Shown piece by piece: positions 44,759 through 53,433 of a stretch of 64,000 bases of DNA. Position numbers and translations under genes: made by a program. The notes beneath the pieces are model-generated. The model was not told where the DNA came from, did not search any database, and saw only the letters and a program-made list of their open reading frames with translations. This DNA comes from Microbacterium rhizomatis (GTDB lineage: Bacteria; Actinomycetota; Actinomycetes; Actinomycetales; Microbacteriaceae): positions 930,001 through 994,000 of the forward strand of contig NZ_VYSA01000002.1 of assembly GCF_008710745.1 (NCBI RefSeq), given 5' to 3'. The stretch's first letter is position 1. Each line of letters opens with the position of its first letter.

Positions 44759-45012
44759 GAGTGATCAGCCTTCAAGAGAGTTCTAGTATTCGTTACTACT
44801 AATACTCTTTGAATGCAGTGACCACCAATCGAGTGCGACTCATTACGTCGCGTGTCGGTGAACACCCTGCGCGGCGTGAGCCGCTCTGCCGATCGACACG
44901 GCCGCTCCTGACGGATAGCCGGTCTCGGGCACACCCACGACTGCTTACCCGGATCGACCAGCGCGCGGGAACATGCGTCGGGTCAGCGGGAGGAGACGAA
45001 GACTCCCCGACG
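44759..45012. promoter_or_regulatory. Upstream region of the RHS gene with AT-rich inverted repeat
   Basis: A 254-base gap between two minus-strand genes. AGTATT at 44785-44790 and AATACT at 44801-44806 form an inverted repeat in the only AT-rich patch, 27-48 bases before the RHS start, where the promoter should be. The remainder (44820-45012) shows no gene, RNA or repeat that I recognise. Confidence 0.4.
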
Positions 45013-45480
45013 TCAGCCCGTCGCGGGCGCGGCCTTCGGGGCGCGCTTCCTCGCCGGCTTCTTCGCGGGCGCGGGTGCGACCGGGATCGTGCCGGTCGCG
45101 AGGTCGGCGACATCGGCCGCCTGCTCATCGACGTCGAGGCGGAGCGCCTGCACGAGGGCGAGGCCGTGTCGCGTGCTGACGATGATGCGCTCGAACTCGT
45201 CGTGACCGGCCAGGTCGATGACAACGCCCGGGCGGTGACGGCGGATGAGCACGAAGTCGGCCGCCCCCGCGTGCTTCCATGTACCGATCGCGACAGTACC
45301 GGGCACATGCGTCCCAGGACCGGGCACGCCGCGCAGCCAGGTCCACGCGTCATCGGTGAGCTGAACCTTTGCGATCGCCGAGCGGTCGATCATCACATTC
45401 CGCTTGCGGAATGCGAGCGCGTGCTCCACACCAGAGAGCACGACTTCGAGCTGCGCGGAGTCGAGCAGCAGCGTGACCAT
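45013..45480 (-). CDS. Hypothetical protein with basic Ala/Pro/Lys tail
   Basis: 155 residues starting MVTLLLDSAQLEVVLSGVEHAL. The first 110 residues look like a compact alpha/beta or PH-like fold (RSAIAKVQLTDDAWTWL, DFVLIRRHRPGVVIDLAGHDEFERIIVSTRHG). The last 25 are PAPAKKPARKRAPKAA-type, which could bind nucleic acid or the inner membrane surface. No signal peptide. No family recognised with confidence. Divergent from fbiC, with 104 bases between the starts. Confidence 0.65.
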   Translation of the reverse strand: MVTLLLDSAQLEVVLSGVEHALAFRKRNVMIDRSAIAKVQLTDDAWTWLRGVPGPGTHVPGTVAIGTWKHAGAADFVLIRRHRPGVVIDLAGHDEFERIIVSTRHGLALVQALRLDVDEQAADVADLATGTIPVAPAPAKKPARKRAPKAAPATG

Positions 45481-45584
45481 GCGTCTAGTCTGCCAGCGCG
45501 ACGCACGCCCCAGAGGCCCGTTTGCTTACAGACGGGCAACGATCACGACGCCCCCGACGGTCCCCGCGGTGACAGACTTGATCG

Positions 45585-48053
45585 GTGACCCTGCTCGAGC
45601 CCCCCTCCCAGGTCGACGGCGTCGAGTCCGGCGACGGCTCGTCCGTCACCGCGGCGCGCTTCGCGGTGAGCCTCACGCGCGCCGAGGCGGGCGAGCGTCT
45701 CAGCACCGAGGATGCCGAGGCGCTGCTGGCGGCATCGGGCCCGCAGCTCGACCTCCTGCTGAAGCTCGCGGGAGAGATGCGCGACGCGGGGCTCGAGGCA
45801 TCCGGTCGCCCCGGTGTCATCACGTACTCGCGCAAGGTGTTCATCCCGCTCACGACGCTGTGCCGCGACCGCTGCCACTACTGCATCTTCGTGGACACCC
45901 CCGCTCAGCTGCTCAAGATGCACAAGCCGACGTACATGTCGGCCGAGCAGGTGCTCGCGGTCGCCCGGCAGGGCGCGGCGATGGGTTGCAAAGAGGCGCT
46001 GCTGACGCTCGGCGACCGGCCGGAGGACCGCTGGCCCGAGGCGCGCGCCTGGCTCGACGAGCACGGCTACACGTCGACGCTCGACTACGTCGGAGCCATG
46101 GCACGGCTCATCACGGCGGAGACGGGTCTGCTCGCCCACCTGAATCCCGGCGTCATGTCGTACGACGAACTGCGGATGCTGCGTCCCACCGCTCCCTCGA
46201 TGGGAATGATGCTCGAGACGACGTCGCGGCGCCTGTTCGAAGAGCCCGGTCAGGTGCACTTCGGGTCGCCCGACAAAGACCCCGATCTGCGCCTCCGGGT
46301 GATCGATGACGCCGGGCGTGCCGGCATCCCCTTCACGACCGGGATCCTCGTGGCGATCGGCGAGACGCTGCGCGACCGGGCGGAGTCGCTCATCGCCCTG
46401 CGCGACATCCAGGAGCGCCACGGCGGCATCCAGGAAGTGATCGTGCAGAACTTCCGCGCGAAGCCGCGCACGGCGATGCAGGGTGCGCCGGACGCCTCGG
46501 TGCTCGAGTACGTCGCGGCCGTGGCCGTCGCTCGGCTGGTCATGGGACCGCACATGCGGATCCAGGTGCCTCCGAACCTGTCGGATCCCGCCGAGTTCGA
46601 CCTGCTCGTGCGAGCCGGGGCCGACGACTGGGGCGGAGTGTCGCCGCTCACCGCCGACCATGTGAACCCCGAGCGCCCCTGGCCGCACCTGGACGACCTC
46701 GCCGCCATGACCGCCGCGCTCGGCTTCGAGCTGCGCGAGCGACTGACGGCCCAGCCGGAGTTCGTACGCGACGCGGGCACGTGGATCGATCCGGCGCTGC
46801 ACGGCGCGGTCGCCGCGCTGGCCGACCCGGAGTCGGGGCTCGCCGCCGTGCACAACGCAGGATCGACCGTGCCCGATGCGACGGCTTCCGGCGCGGATCC
46901 GCGAGTTTCCGGGGTCGCTGCGCCCCGCCCGCACGAATCGATCCTGCGTTCTGCGGCGGCGAGCACGGGTATCCGGCGCCTGGCCGAGACCGCCGCCTCC
47001 GACCCCCTCGCTCTCGAGGACGCCGAGTGGGTGGCGCTGCTGGGCGCCGCAGGCGCCGACCTCGACGCTCTCACGGCGACCGCCGACGATGTGCGCCGCT
47101 ACACCGTGGGTGAGGCCGTGAGCATCGTGGTGAACCGCAACCTCACCTCGAGCGGATTGCGGCATGCTCCGGGATCGGCCGAGCAGGGCACGTTCACCGT
47201 CGACGAGGCGGCGCAGATCGCCGCGGACGCGTGGGACCTCGGCGCCACCGAGATCTGCGTTCAGGGCCGGATGCCGGCATCCGAGTCGCCCGAGGGCTAC
47301 CTCGCGCTCGCCCGCACGATCAAGACCGCATCCCCCGGCATCCACCTGCACGCGTACCGGCCGCAGGACGTGTGGGACCTCGCCGACCGGAGCGGGCTGA
47401 GCCTCGAACAGGCGCTCGCCGCGATGAGGGACGCCGGCGTCGACACCGTGCCGGGCACGGGCGTGAAGGTGTTGAGCGAGCGCGTGCGCGGCCTCGTCGC
47501 GCCCGAAGACCTTGAGATCGACCGGTGGATCGAGGGCATCACCGCAGCCCACCGCGCCGGGTTCGGTTCGACGTCGGTGCTGTTCTACGGCCACGTCGAG
47601 ACGGCCGGCGAGCGCATCGCGCATCTGCAGCGCCTGCGCGAACTGCAGTCCGCCGCGAAGGCCTGGCACGCGGGCGGCGGCTTCACCGAGTTCGTCCCGA
47701 TCCCGCTGCCCGGGCACGGCGTCGCCCTCGTGGAGGGCCGTTCCGCGCTCGACGAGCACCGGGCGATGGTCGCCGTGTCTCGGCTGCTGCTCTCCGGCAG
47801 CATCGCCCACATCCAGATCCCGTGGACCCGCGTCGGACGCCCGGCTGCCGCCGAACTGCTGCGCGCGGGCGGCGATGACCTCGGAGGCACGCTGCTGGAT
47901 GGCCGGGTGCGGCCCGATGCCGGCGTGGAACAAGGGCTGGAACTGCCCGTGAAGGATGCGGCGACGATCGCCGCGCGCATGTTCCGGCCGTTCCGGGTGA
48001 GGACGACGGACTACAAGGAGCCCGCTCCTCGACCGGCACGGGCGACACCGTGA
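45585..48053 (+). CDS. fbiC: FbiC-like fused CofG/CofH protein (FO synthase) with degenerate CofH half
   Basis: 822 residues, GTG start. FbiC makes 7,8-didemethyl-8-hydroxy-5-deazariboflavin (FO), the F420 chromophore, using two radical-SAM domains. The N-terminal CofG half is intact: CRDRCHYC at 93-100, NPGVMSYDELRMLRP, GVSPLTADHVNPERPWP. The C-terminal CofH half aligns well (VSIVVNRN at 512-519, TEICVQG, VDTVPGTGVKVL, FGSTSVLFYGHVE, GGFTEFVPIPLP, NDLGGTL-like DDLGGTL). However, where FbiC proteins carry CxxxCxxC just after NRN, this one reads LTSSGLRHAPGSAEQG with no cysteine. The interdomain linker (residues 422-457) is encoded by a family A palindromic repeat. The stop overlaps the next start (GTGA). 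Confidence 0.88.
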   Translation: MTLLEPPSQVDGVESGDGSSVTAARFAVSLTRAEAGERLSTEDAEALLAASGPQLDLLLKLAGEMRDAGLEASGRPGVITYSRKVFIPLTTLCRDRCHYCIFVDTPAQLLKMHKPTYMSAEQVLAVARQGAAMGCKEALLTLGDRPEDRWPEARAWLDEHGYTSTLDYVGAMARLITAETGLLAHLNPGVMSYDELRMLRPTAPSMGMMLETTSRRLFEEPGQVHFGSPDKDPDLRLRVIDDAGRAGIPFTTGILVAIGETLRDRAESLIALRDIQERHGGIQEVIVQNFRAKPRTAMQGAPDASVLEYVAAVAVARLVMGPHMRIQVPPNLSDPAEFDLLVRAGADDWGGVSPLTADHVNPERPWPHLDDLAAMTAALGFELRERLTAQPEFVRDAGTWIDPALHGAVAALADPESGLAAVHNAGSTVPDATASGADPRVSGVAAPRPHESILRSAAASTGIRRLAETAASDPLALEDAEWVALLGAAGADLDALTATADDVRRYTVGEAVSIVVNRNLTSSGLRHAPGSAEQGTFTVDEAAQIAADAWDLGATEICVQGRMPASESPEGYLALARTIKTASPGIHLHAYRPQDVWDLADRSGLSLEQALAAMRDAGVDTVPGTGVKVLSERVRGLVAPEDLEIDRWIEGITAAHRAGFGSTSVLFYGHVETAGERIAHLQRLRELQSAAKAWHAGGGFTEFVPIPLPGHGVALVEGRSALDEHRAMVAVSRLLLSGSIAHIQIPWTRVGRPAAAELLRAGGDDLGGTLLDGRVRPDAGVEQGLELPVKDAATIAARMFRPFRVRTTDYKEPAPRPARATP
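46848..46954. repeat. Dispersed palindromic repeat family A, copy A3, inside fbiC
   Basis: GTGCACAACGCAGGATCG at 46848-46865 and its imperfect inverse CGATCCTGCGTTCTGC at 46939-46954. It is translated in frame as the linker VHNAGSTVPDATASGADP and onward between the CofG and CofH halves. Same arms as 1469-1554 and 55793-55886, with one arm decayed at its outer end. Confidence 0.75.
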
Positions 48054-49600
48054 CCCGCGTCGAGGTCGCGATCGTCGGGGCCGGCTTCGCGGGGCTGGGC
48101 ATGGCGATGGCGCTGCGCCGCTCGGGCCGCGAGTCGTTCGTGATCCTCGAGCGCGCAGCATCCGTCGGTGGAACCTGGCGAGACAACACGTATCCGGGCG
48201 TCGCGTGCGACGTCCCCTCGCACCTGTACGGCTTCGCCGCGCACCCCCATCCCGGATGGTCCGGGGTGTACGCGCGGGGCGACGAGATACACCGTTACCT
48301 CCAGGATGTCGCGGAGCGCGAGCATCTCGGCGACCGGCTGCGTCTGCACACCCCCATGCTCTCTGCCCGCTGGAGCGACGGGCGCTGGCTGGTCGAGACC
48401 GGGGGCGCGACCCCCGGCCTGATCGAGGCCGATGCTCTCGTGCTGGCCTGCGGGCGCCTCACCGAACCGGAGGTGCCGGATATCGCGGGGCTCGAGGGCT
48501 TCGCTGGGCCCCTCTTCCACTCCGCCCGCTGGGACCACACGGTCGACATGGCCGGGGCGCGGGTGGCGGTCGTCGGCACCGGGGCCAGCGCGATCCAGCT
48601 GGTTCCCGAGCTCGCCCGGGTCGCCGACCATGTGACCCTGTTCCAGCGCACACCCGCGTGGATCGTCCCCCGCGATGCGCGACCCTATGCCGACGCCGAG
48701 CGCGACCTGTTCGCGACGCACCCTGAGGCGCTCGACCGCCTGCGGGCCGAGCTGTACACCGAAGGCGAGGCCCGCTTCGCGTCCCGCTCGGGGGATGCGG
48801 AGGCATCCGTGCGGGCGACGCGCATCGCCCTCGATCATCTGCACGCGCAGGTCGCCGATCCGCAGCTGCGGGCGGCCCTCACCCCCGACTACGCGTTCGG
48901 CTGCAAGCGCGTGCTGCTCTCGGACGACTTCTACCCCGCGGTCGCCTCCGATCGCGTGACCCTGGAGCCGTCGGCGCTGGCCGAAGTCGACGGGCGCACG
49001 CTCGTGGCCGCCGACGGCGGACGGCACGAGGCTGACGTGCTCGTGCTGGCGACGGGGTTCGCCTCGACGCGGCAGCCCTACGCGCCGCTGATCCGCGGCG
49101 AGGACGGCGTCACGCTCGACGAGCACTGGTCGGAGGGGATGACCTCGTTCGGATCGACGGTCGTGAGCGGGTTCCCGAACCTCTTCGTCCTCAACGGACC
49201 CAACGCCTCGCTCGGTCACAACTCATCCGTCCTGATGGTCGAGGAGCAGGCGGCCTATGCCGTGCGGGCGCTCGCCGCGCGCGACGCCGTCGGCGGCGTG
49301 CTGAGGGTGGACCCCGCGGCCGAAGAGGCCTACACGGACGAGATCGCGCGGGCGGCAGCATCCACGCCCTGGATCACGGGGGGATGCCGCAACTGGTACG
49401 TCGACGAAAGGTCGGGGCGCCTCACACTGCTGTGGCCCGGCACGGTCGACGCCTTCCGCTCGCGCCTGGCCAGGACCGATGGATCGGAATTCCTCGGCGC
49501 TGATGCGCGCCGTGACGCGAGAGTGCACGACGGTAGCGTGCGCGACGGCAAACTGCATGACGGCGCAGTCGCGCCAGATGAAGGAGAAGAGAGACCATGA
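48050..49600 (+). CDS. FAD-containing monooxygenase (Baeyer-Villiger type)
   Basis: 516 residues, GTG start inside the fbiC stop. FAD-binding GAGFAG at 10-15 and NADPH-binding GTGASA near 176 are both present. FAGPLFHSARWD (151-162) matches the type I Baeyer-Villiger fingerprint FxGxxxHxxxWD exactly, and GTWRDNTYPGVACDVPSHLY is the usual second landmark. It inserts oxygen next to a ketone using NADPH and O2. Its start and stop overlap fbiC and fgd, so it is an integral member of the F420 operon, which is unexpected for a flavin enzyme. The last 30 residues repeat VHDG/VRDG/LHDG units. Confidence 0.9.
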   Translation: MTRVEVAIVGAGFAGLGMAMALRRSGRESFVILERAASVGGTWRDNTYPGVACDVPSHLYGFAAHPHPGWSGVYARGDEIHRYLQDVAEREHLGDRLRLHTPMLSARWSDGRWLVETGGATPGLIEADALVLACGRLTEPEVPDIAGLEGFAGPLFHSARWDHTVDMAGARVAVVGTGASAIQLVPELARVADHVTLFQRTPAWIVPRDARPYADAERDLFATHPEALDRLRAELYTEGEARFASRSGDAEASVRATRIALDHLHAQVADPQLRAALTPDYAFGCKRVLLSDDFYPAVASDRVTLEPSALAEVDGRTLVAADGGRHEADVLVLATGFASTRQPYAPLIRGEDGVTLDEHWSEGMTSFGSTVVSGFPNLFVLNGPNASLGHNSSVLMVEEQAAYAVRALAARDAVGGVLRVDPAAEEAYTDEIARAAASTPWITGGCRNWYVDERSGRLTLLWPGTVDAFRSRLARTDGSEFLGADARRDARVHDGSVRDGKLHDGAVAPDEGEERP

Positions 49601-50616
49601 CCGTTCCCCTCCGTTTCGGCTACAAGGCTTCGGCCGAGCAGTTCGGCCCGACCGAGCTGCTCGAATTCGGGGTGCTCGCGGAAGAGATGGGCTTCGACTC
49701 GGTGTTCGTCTCCGATCACCTGCAGCCCTGGATGCACGAGGGCGGGCATGCCCCGGCCGCCGTGCCGTGGCTCGGGGCGCTGGGCGCGCGGACCTCGAAG
49801 ATCCTCATGGGGACGTCGGTGCTGACCCCCACGTTCCGCTACCACCCCGGCGTGGTGGCGCAGATGTTCGCGACGCTCGGCGTGCTGTACCCGAACCGGG
49901 TGATCCTCGGGGTGGGAACGGGCGAGGCGCTGAACGAGGTGACGCTCGGGCTGGACTGGCCCGACGCGCCCGAGCGCTTCCAGCGTCTGAAGGAAGCGAT
50001 CCAGCTCATCGAGGCGCTGTGGGCCGATGAGCGGGTCACCTTCGACGGCACCTACTACTCGGTCAAGGACGCGACGATCTACGACCGTCCGCCGGCCGAC
50101 GCCAAAGTTCCGATCTACATCGGCGCCTCCGGCCCCGCCGCCACGCGGCTCGCCGGCAGGATCGCCGACGGCTACATCACGACCTCGGGCAAAGACCCCG
50201 CGCTCTACACCGAGACGCTGCTGCCGGCGCTCGCCGAGGGTCTTTCGAAAGCCGGCCGGCCCGCCGATGCGATCGACACGCTGATGGAGGTCAAGGTCTC
50301 GTACCACCCCGACCGCGAGGTCGCGCTCGAGAAGACGCGCTTCTGGGCGCCCCTCGCACTGTCGGCCGAGGAGAAGATGCGGGTCCACGACCCGATCGAG
50401 ATGCAGCGGCTCGCCGACGAACTGCCGATCGAGCGCGTCGCATCGCGGTTCATCGTCTCGACCGACATCGACGAGCACGTCGAGCGCATCGCGGCCTACG
50501 TCGACCTCGGGTTCCGCCACCTCGTCTTCCACGACCCCGGGCACGACCAGGAGGAGTTCCTGCGGGTGTACGGTGCCGAGGTGCTGCCGAGGCTCCGGGC
50601 GCGGTTCGCGGAGTGA
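49597..50616 (+). CDS. fgd: F420-dependent glucose-6-phosphate dehydrogenase
   Basis: 339 residues, nearly the length of mycobacterial FGD1 (336), and similar end to end as far as I recall that sequence. Shared text includes FGYKASAEQF, VSDHLQPW (His41, the catalytic His40 equivalent, and Trp45), GTSVLTPTFRYHP, LYPNRVILGVGTGEALNE (active-site Glu), ITTSGKDP (phosphate-binding Lys) and LPIERVASRFIVS. It oxidises glucose-6-phosphate to 6-phosphogluconolactone while reducing F420. ATG overlaps the monooxygenase stop; the stop overlaps the cofC start. It is the main source of F420H2 in the cell. Confidence 0.92.
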   Translation: MTVPLRFGYKASAEQFGPTELLEFGVLAEEMGFDSVFVSDHLQPWMHEGGHAPAAVPWLGALGARTSKILMGTSVLTPTFRYHPGVVAQMFATLGVLYPNRVILGVGTGEALNEVTLGLDWPDAPERFQRLKEAIQLIEALWADERVTFDGTYYSVKDATIYDRPPADAKVPIYIGASGPAATRLAGRIADGYITTSGKDPALYTETLLPALAEGLSKAGRPADAIDTLMEVKVSYHPDREVALEKTRFWAPLALSAEEKMRVHDPIEMQRLADELPIERVASRFIVSTDIDEHVERIAAYVDLGFRHLVFHDPGHDQEEFLRVYGAEVLPRLRARFAE

Positions 50617-51269
50617 CGCCGACGTTCGACGGCGCGCGCTGGGCGGTGATCATCCCGGTCAAGCCCGCGTCGCTCGGCAAGTCGAGGCTCAGCGTCCCCG
50701 GCGTTGACCGGATCGCGCTCGCCCGGGCGATCGCGCTCGACACGATCGCGGCGGCCGCGTCGTGCGACGCTGTCGCGCAGGTCTTCATCGTGACCGACGA
50801 CGGTGGCCTCGTGGCGCTGGCGACCGATATACCGGGGCTCCGGTTCGTCGCCGAGAGCGAGACTCCGGGAGGCCCACGGGGCATCGACGCCGCCGTCGCC
50901 CTCGGGGCCGCTGCCGCGGGCGAGCGGATGCCGCGCGCCGCCCTCCTCGGTGACCTCCCCGCCCTGCGCCCCGCCGACCTCGCCGAGGCGCTGTCGGCAG
51001 CGGCATCCGTCGATCGCGGGCTCGTCTCGGACGCCGAGGGCACGGGCTCGACGCTCGTGACCGCGCGCGCCGGAGTCACCTGGGCATCGGCGTTCGGCAC
51101 CGACTCGTTCGCGCGCCACGTCGCGCTCGGGTGCGTTCCGCTGGAGATCGGGGATGCCTCGACCTTGCGACGCGATGTCGACACCGCTGAGCAGCTCGCC
51201 GCCGCCGAGACACTCGGCCTGGGTGCCCGGACGCGCGGGATCATCGCGCAGCAGCGCATCGCGTCGTAG
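50613..51269 (+). CDS. cofC: 2-phospho-L-lactate/PEP guanylyltransferase
   Basis: 218 residues, GTG start overlapping the fgd stop. Opens with WAVIIPVKPASLGKSRLSV, the nucleotidyltransferase loop of CofC/FbiD, followed by VFIVTDDGGLVALA, GGPRGIDAAVALGAA and ALLGDLPALRPADL, where the Asp binds metal. It activates phosphoenolpyruvate or 2-phospholactate with GTP for transfer to FO by CofD. The CofD gene lies 2.2 kb away on the opposite strand. Last gene of the coupled fbiC-FMO-fgd-cofC operon. Confidence 0.92.
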   Translation: MTPTFDGARWAVIIPVKPASLGKSRLSVPGVDRIALARAIALDTIAAAASCDAVAQVFIVTDDGGLVALATDIPGLRFVAESETPGGPRGIDAAVALGAAAAGERMPRAALLGDLPALRPADLAEALSAAASVDRGLVSDAEGTGSTLVTARAGVTWASAFGTDSFARHVALGCVPLEIGDASTLRRDVDTAEQLAAAETLGLGARTRGIIAQQRIAS

Positions 51270-51283
51270 CCGTCATCCCAAGC

Positions 51284-51351
51284 GTCGGAGAATCAGGCCT
51301 TCGTCGGAGAATCGCCGACCGAATCCTCCGACGAAGGGCTCATTCTCCGAC
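51284..51351. repeat. Dispersed four-arm repeat family B, copy B3
   Basis: GTCGGAGAATC, GTCGGAGAATC, GAATCCTCCGAC and ATTCTCCGAC in two direct then two inverted orientations, the most regular of the three copies. It begins 14 bases after the cofC stop and lies between two plus-strand genes. Confidence 0.85.
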
Positions 51352-51467
51352 CGAACCGGGACACGACCTAGATCCATGGACCACCGACCCTGGATCGCGG
51401 GATGCTGGACGCAGTGCGCATCCGACAGCGTCTGCCGCCCGCACCCCGAACCCGAGGAAATCGTGAC

Positions 51468-52679
51468 ATGACGAAGCTCGCCCGAAGCACCCAGACAGGT
51501 ACGCGCTGGCTCATCGCCGCAGGATCGCTCGTGATCGTGGGCGGCCTGCTCGCCGCGTGCAGCGCATCGCCCCAGGCCGCGCCGTCATCCGCACCGAGCA
51601 TCCAGGTCGCGAGACCGGATGCTCCGCAGGGCACCCTGCCCGCCGACCTGCAGGCGAAGCTGCAGGAAGCCGTGGACGACACCCTGGCAGAGTACTCGGT
51701 GCCCGCGACAGCGGTAGGCGTGTGGATTCCGGGCCAGGGATCGTGGGAGACCGCGGCCGGGCTCGCCGACATCGCGAACAACATCCCGGCCTCGACCGAC
51801 ATGAGCTGGCCGCTGCGCAGCATCACGAAGTCGTACACCGTCACGCTCATCCTGCAGCTCGTCGACGAGGGCAAGGTCAGCCTCGACGACACGATCAGCC
51901 AGTACGTCGACGGCGTCACGGACGGCGACAAGATCACTCTCCGCGAGCTCGCCAACATGTCCAGCGGCAATGCCGACTACACCAACGCCGACTTCGGGGC
52001 GGCGTTCGAGCAAGATCCGACGAAGATCTTCACGATCGACGAGCTGAACAGCTTCATGCTCGGCAAGCCCGCCCAGTTCGCGCCGGGCACCGAGAAGGTC
52101 TACACCAACGCCAACACCAACCTGTTGGGCGCCGTCGTCGAGAAGGTCACGGGCGAGGACTTCGCCACGGCGCTGGATGAGCGCATCCTGACCCCGCTCG
52201 CCCAGTCTCAGACCGAGTACCTGGTCGACGTGGACCGGTGGACCGCCCCCCACCCCGTCGGCTACCAGCCGGGTCCCGACGGACCCGTCGCGCAGACCCA
52301 GAACCTCTCGATCCTGGGAGCCGCTGGCTCGATGTTCAGCACTCTCGACGACACCCGCGTGTGGGCCGAGACCCTGGCGACCGGGGCACTGCTCCAGCCC
52401 GCCACGCAGGAGGAGCGAGAGATCGGCGCGCCGCTGGAATCCGGGCCGCCCTACGACCTCTACGCCCTGGGCATCGGCGAGACCGACGGTTGGTGGGGGC
52501 ACAACGGCGAGGGCATCGGATTCACGGCGGCGGCCTTCCACAACCCCGAGACCGGTGCGAGCATCGTCGTCTTCATGAACGAGTCGAACGTCTTCGTCAA
52601 CGAGTCGGAGGACGAAGGCAAGGCCCACCCTGCCGACCAGCTGTTCCGCCGGATCGCGGAGATCCTCAAGACCACGTAG
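51468..52679 (+). CDS. Serine hydrolase lipoprotein (class C beta-lactamase / D,D-peptidase fold)
   Basis: 403 residues from ATG 51468, with GAGGAAATC before it; the frame is open to 51402. Lipoprotein signal with Cys31 in LLAACSAS. Active-site SITK (PLRSITKSYT), Tyr motif VYTNANTNLLG, and HNGEGIGF in the KTG-equivalent position (HxG). The pattern fits D-alanyl-D-alanine carboxypeptidases/esterases of the AmpC-like fold. It acts outside the membrane. No antibiotic-resistance role can be claimed from sequence. Confidence 0.87.
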   Translation: MTKLARSTQTGTRWLIAAGSLVIVGGLLAACSASPQAAPSSAPSIQVARPDAPQGTLPADLQAKLQEAVDDTLAEYSVPATAVGVWIPGQGSWETAAGLADIANNIPASTDMSWPLRSITKSYTVTLILQLVDEGKVSLDDTISQYVDGVTDGDKITLRELANMSSGNADYTNADFGAAFEQDPTKIFTIDELNSFMLGKPAQFAPGTEKVYTNANTNLLGAVVEKVTGEDFATALDERILTPLAQSQTEYLVDVDRWTAPHPVGYQPGPDGPVAQTQNLSILGAAGSMFSTLDDTRVWAETLATGALLQPATQEEREIGAPLESGPPYDLYALGIGETDGWWGHNGEGIGFTAAAFHNPETGASIVVFMNESNVFVNESEDEGKAHPADQLFRRIAEILKTT

Positions 52680-52691
52680 CCCGGCCCCGCG

Positions 52692-53432
52692 TCAGAACAG
52701 CAGGTAGACCGCCCCGACGATCGTCAGGGTGATCACGATGCGATCGAACAGCACTTGGTTCAGGCGCTGCGCGAGCCATCGGCCGAGCAGCGCGCCGGCG
52801 ACGACGGCGGGCACGAGCACGAGGTCGAGCAGCAGCTCGGGCACCGTGATCAGGCCGAGGCCGATCGAGAAGGGGACCTTGGTCAGATTCACCAGGGCGA
52901 AGAACCACGCAGCCGTGCCGAGGAACTCCTTCACCTCGAACCGCGACGCGAGGAAGTACATCGACATCACCGGGCCACCGGCGTTCGCGACCATCGTCGT
53001 GAAGCCGCCCAGCGTGCCGTAAGACGCGGCGGCGACACGATGCCGGCCACCGTCGAGCACTTGCGCCTGCACCCGCCTCCGGAAGAGGGTGATGGCGATC
53101 AGCACGAGCAGGATCACGCCGATGAAGCGCTTCACCCACTGATCGGGCGCAAATGCGAGAAACGCCACCCCGAGCACGACCCCCACGAGCACGGCGGGCG
53201 CGAGCCGGAGCAGTGCGGGCCAGTTGGCGTGCCGGCGATACGTGAGCACGGCGAACATGTCGGCCACGATCAGCAGCAGAAGCAGCGCGCCGGTGGACTG
53301 CTTGGCGGGCAGGATCGCGGCGAAGATCGCCACCGAGAGGATCGATGCGCCCGGCAGCGAGGTCTTCGAGATCCCGACGGTGAAGGCAGCGACGACGAGC
53401 AGCCCCCAGGCGATCGTGCTCAGATCGGGCAC
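52692..53432 (-). CDS. TauE/SafE-family membrane permease
   Basis: 246 residues from GTG 53432 (VPDLSTIAWGLLVVAAFTVG). Seven to eight helices and the TauE/SafE repeats AFTVGISKTSLPGASIL and TLGGFTTMVANAGGPVMSMYFLA, in two halves. The family exports or imports sulfite-type organic anions; the substrate here is unknown. It begins one base after the cofD stop, so it closes the heme/cofD operon. The longer open frame upstream overlaps cofD and is less likely. Confidence 0.87.
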   Translation of the reverse strand: MPDLSTIAWGLLVVAAFTVGISKTSLPGASILSVAIFAAILPAKQSTGALLLLLIVADMFAVLTYRRHANWPALLRLAPAVLVGVVLGVAFLAFAPDQWVKRFIGVILLVLIAITLFRRRVQAQVLDGGRHRVAAASYGTLGGFTTMVANAGGPVMSMYFLASRFEVKEFLGTAAWFFALVNLTKVPFSIGLGLITVPELLLDLVLVPAVVAGALLGRWLAQRLNQVLFDRIVITLTIVGAVYLLF

Positions 53433-53433
53433 G

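Noticed and set aside
51468..52679. Antibiotic-resistance beta-lactamase
   Set aside because: The SxxK/YxN/HxG set and lipoprotein anchor fit D,D-peptidase or esterase relatives equally well; resistance cannot be inferred.
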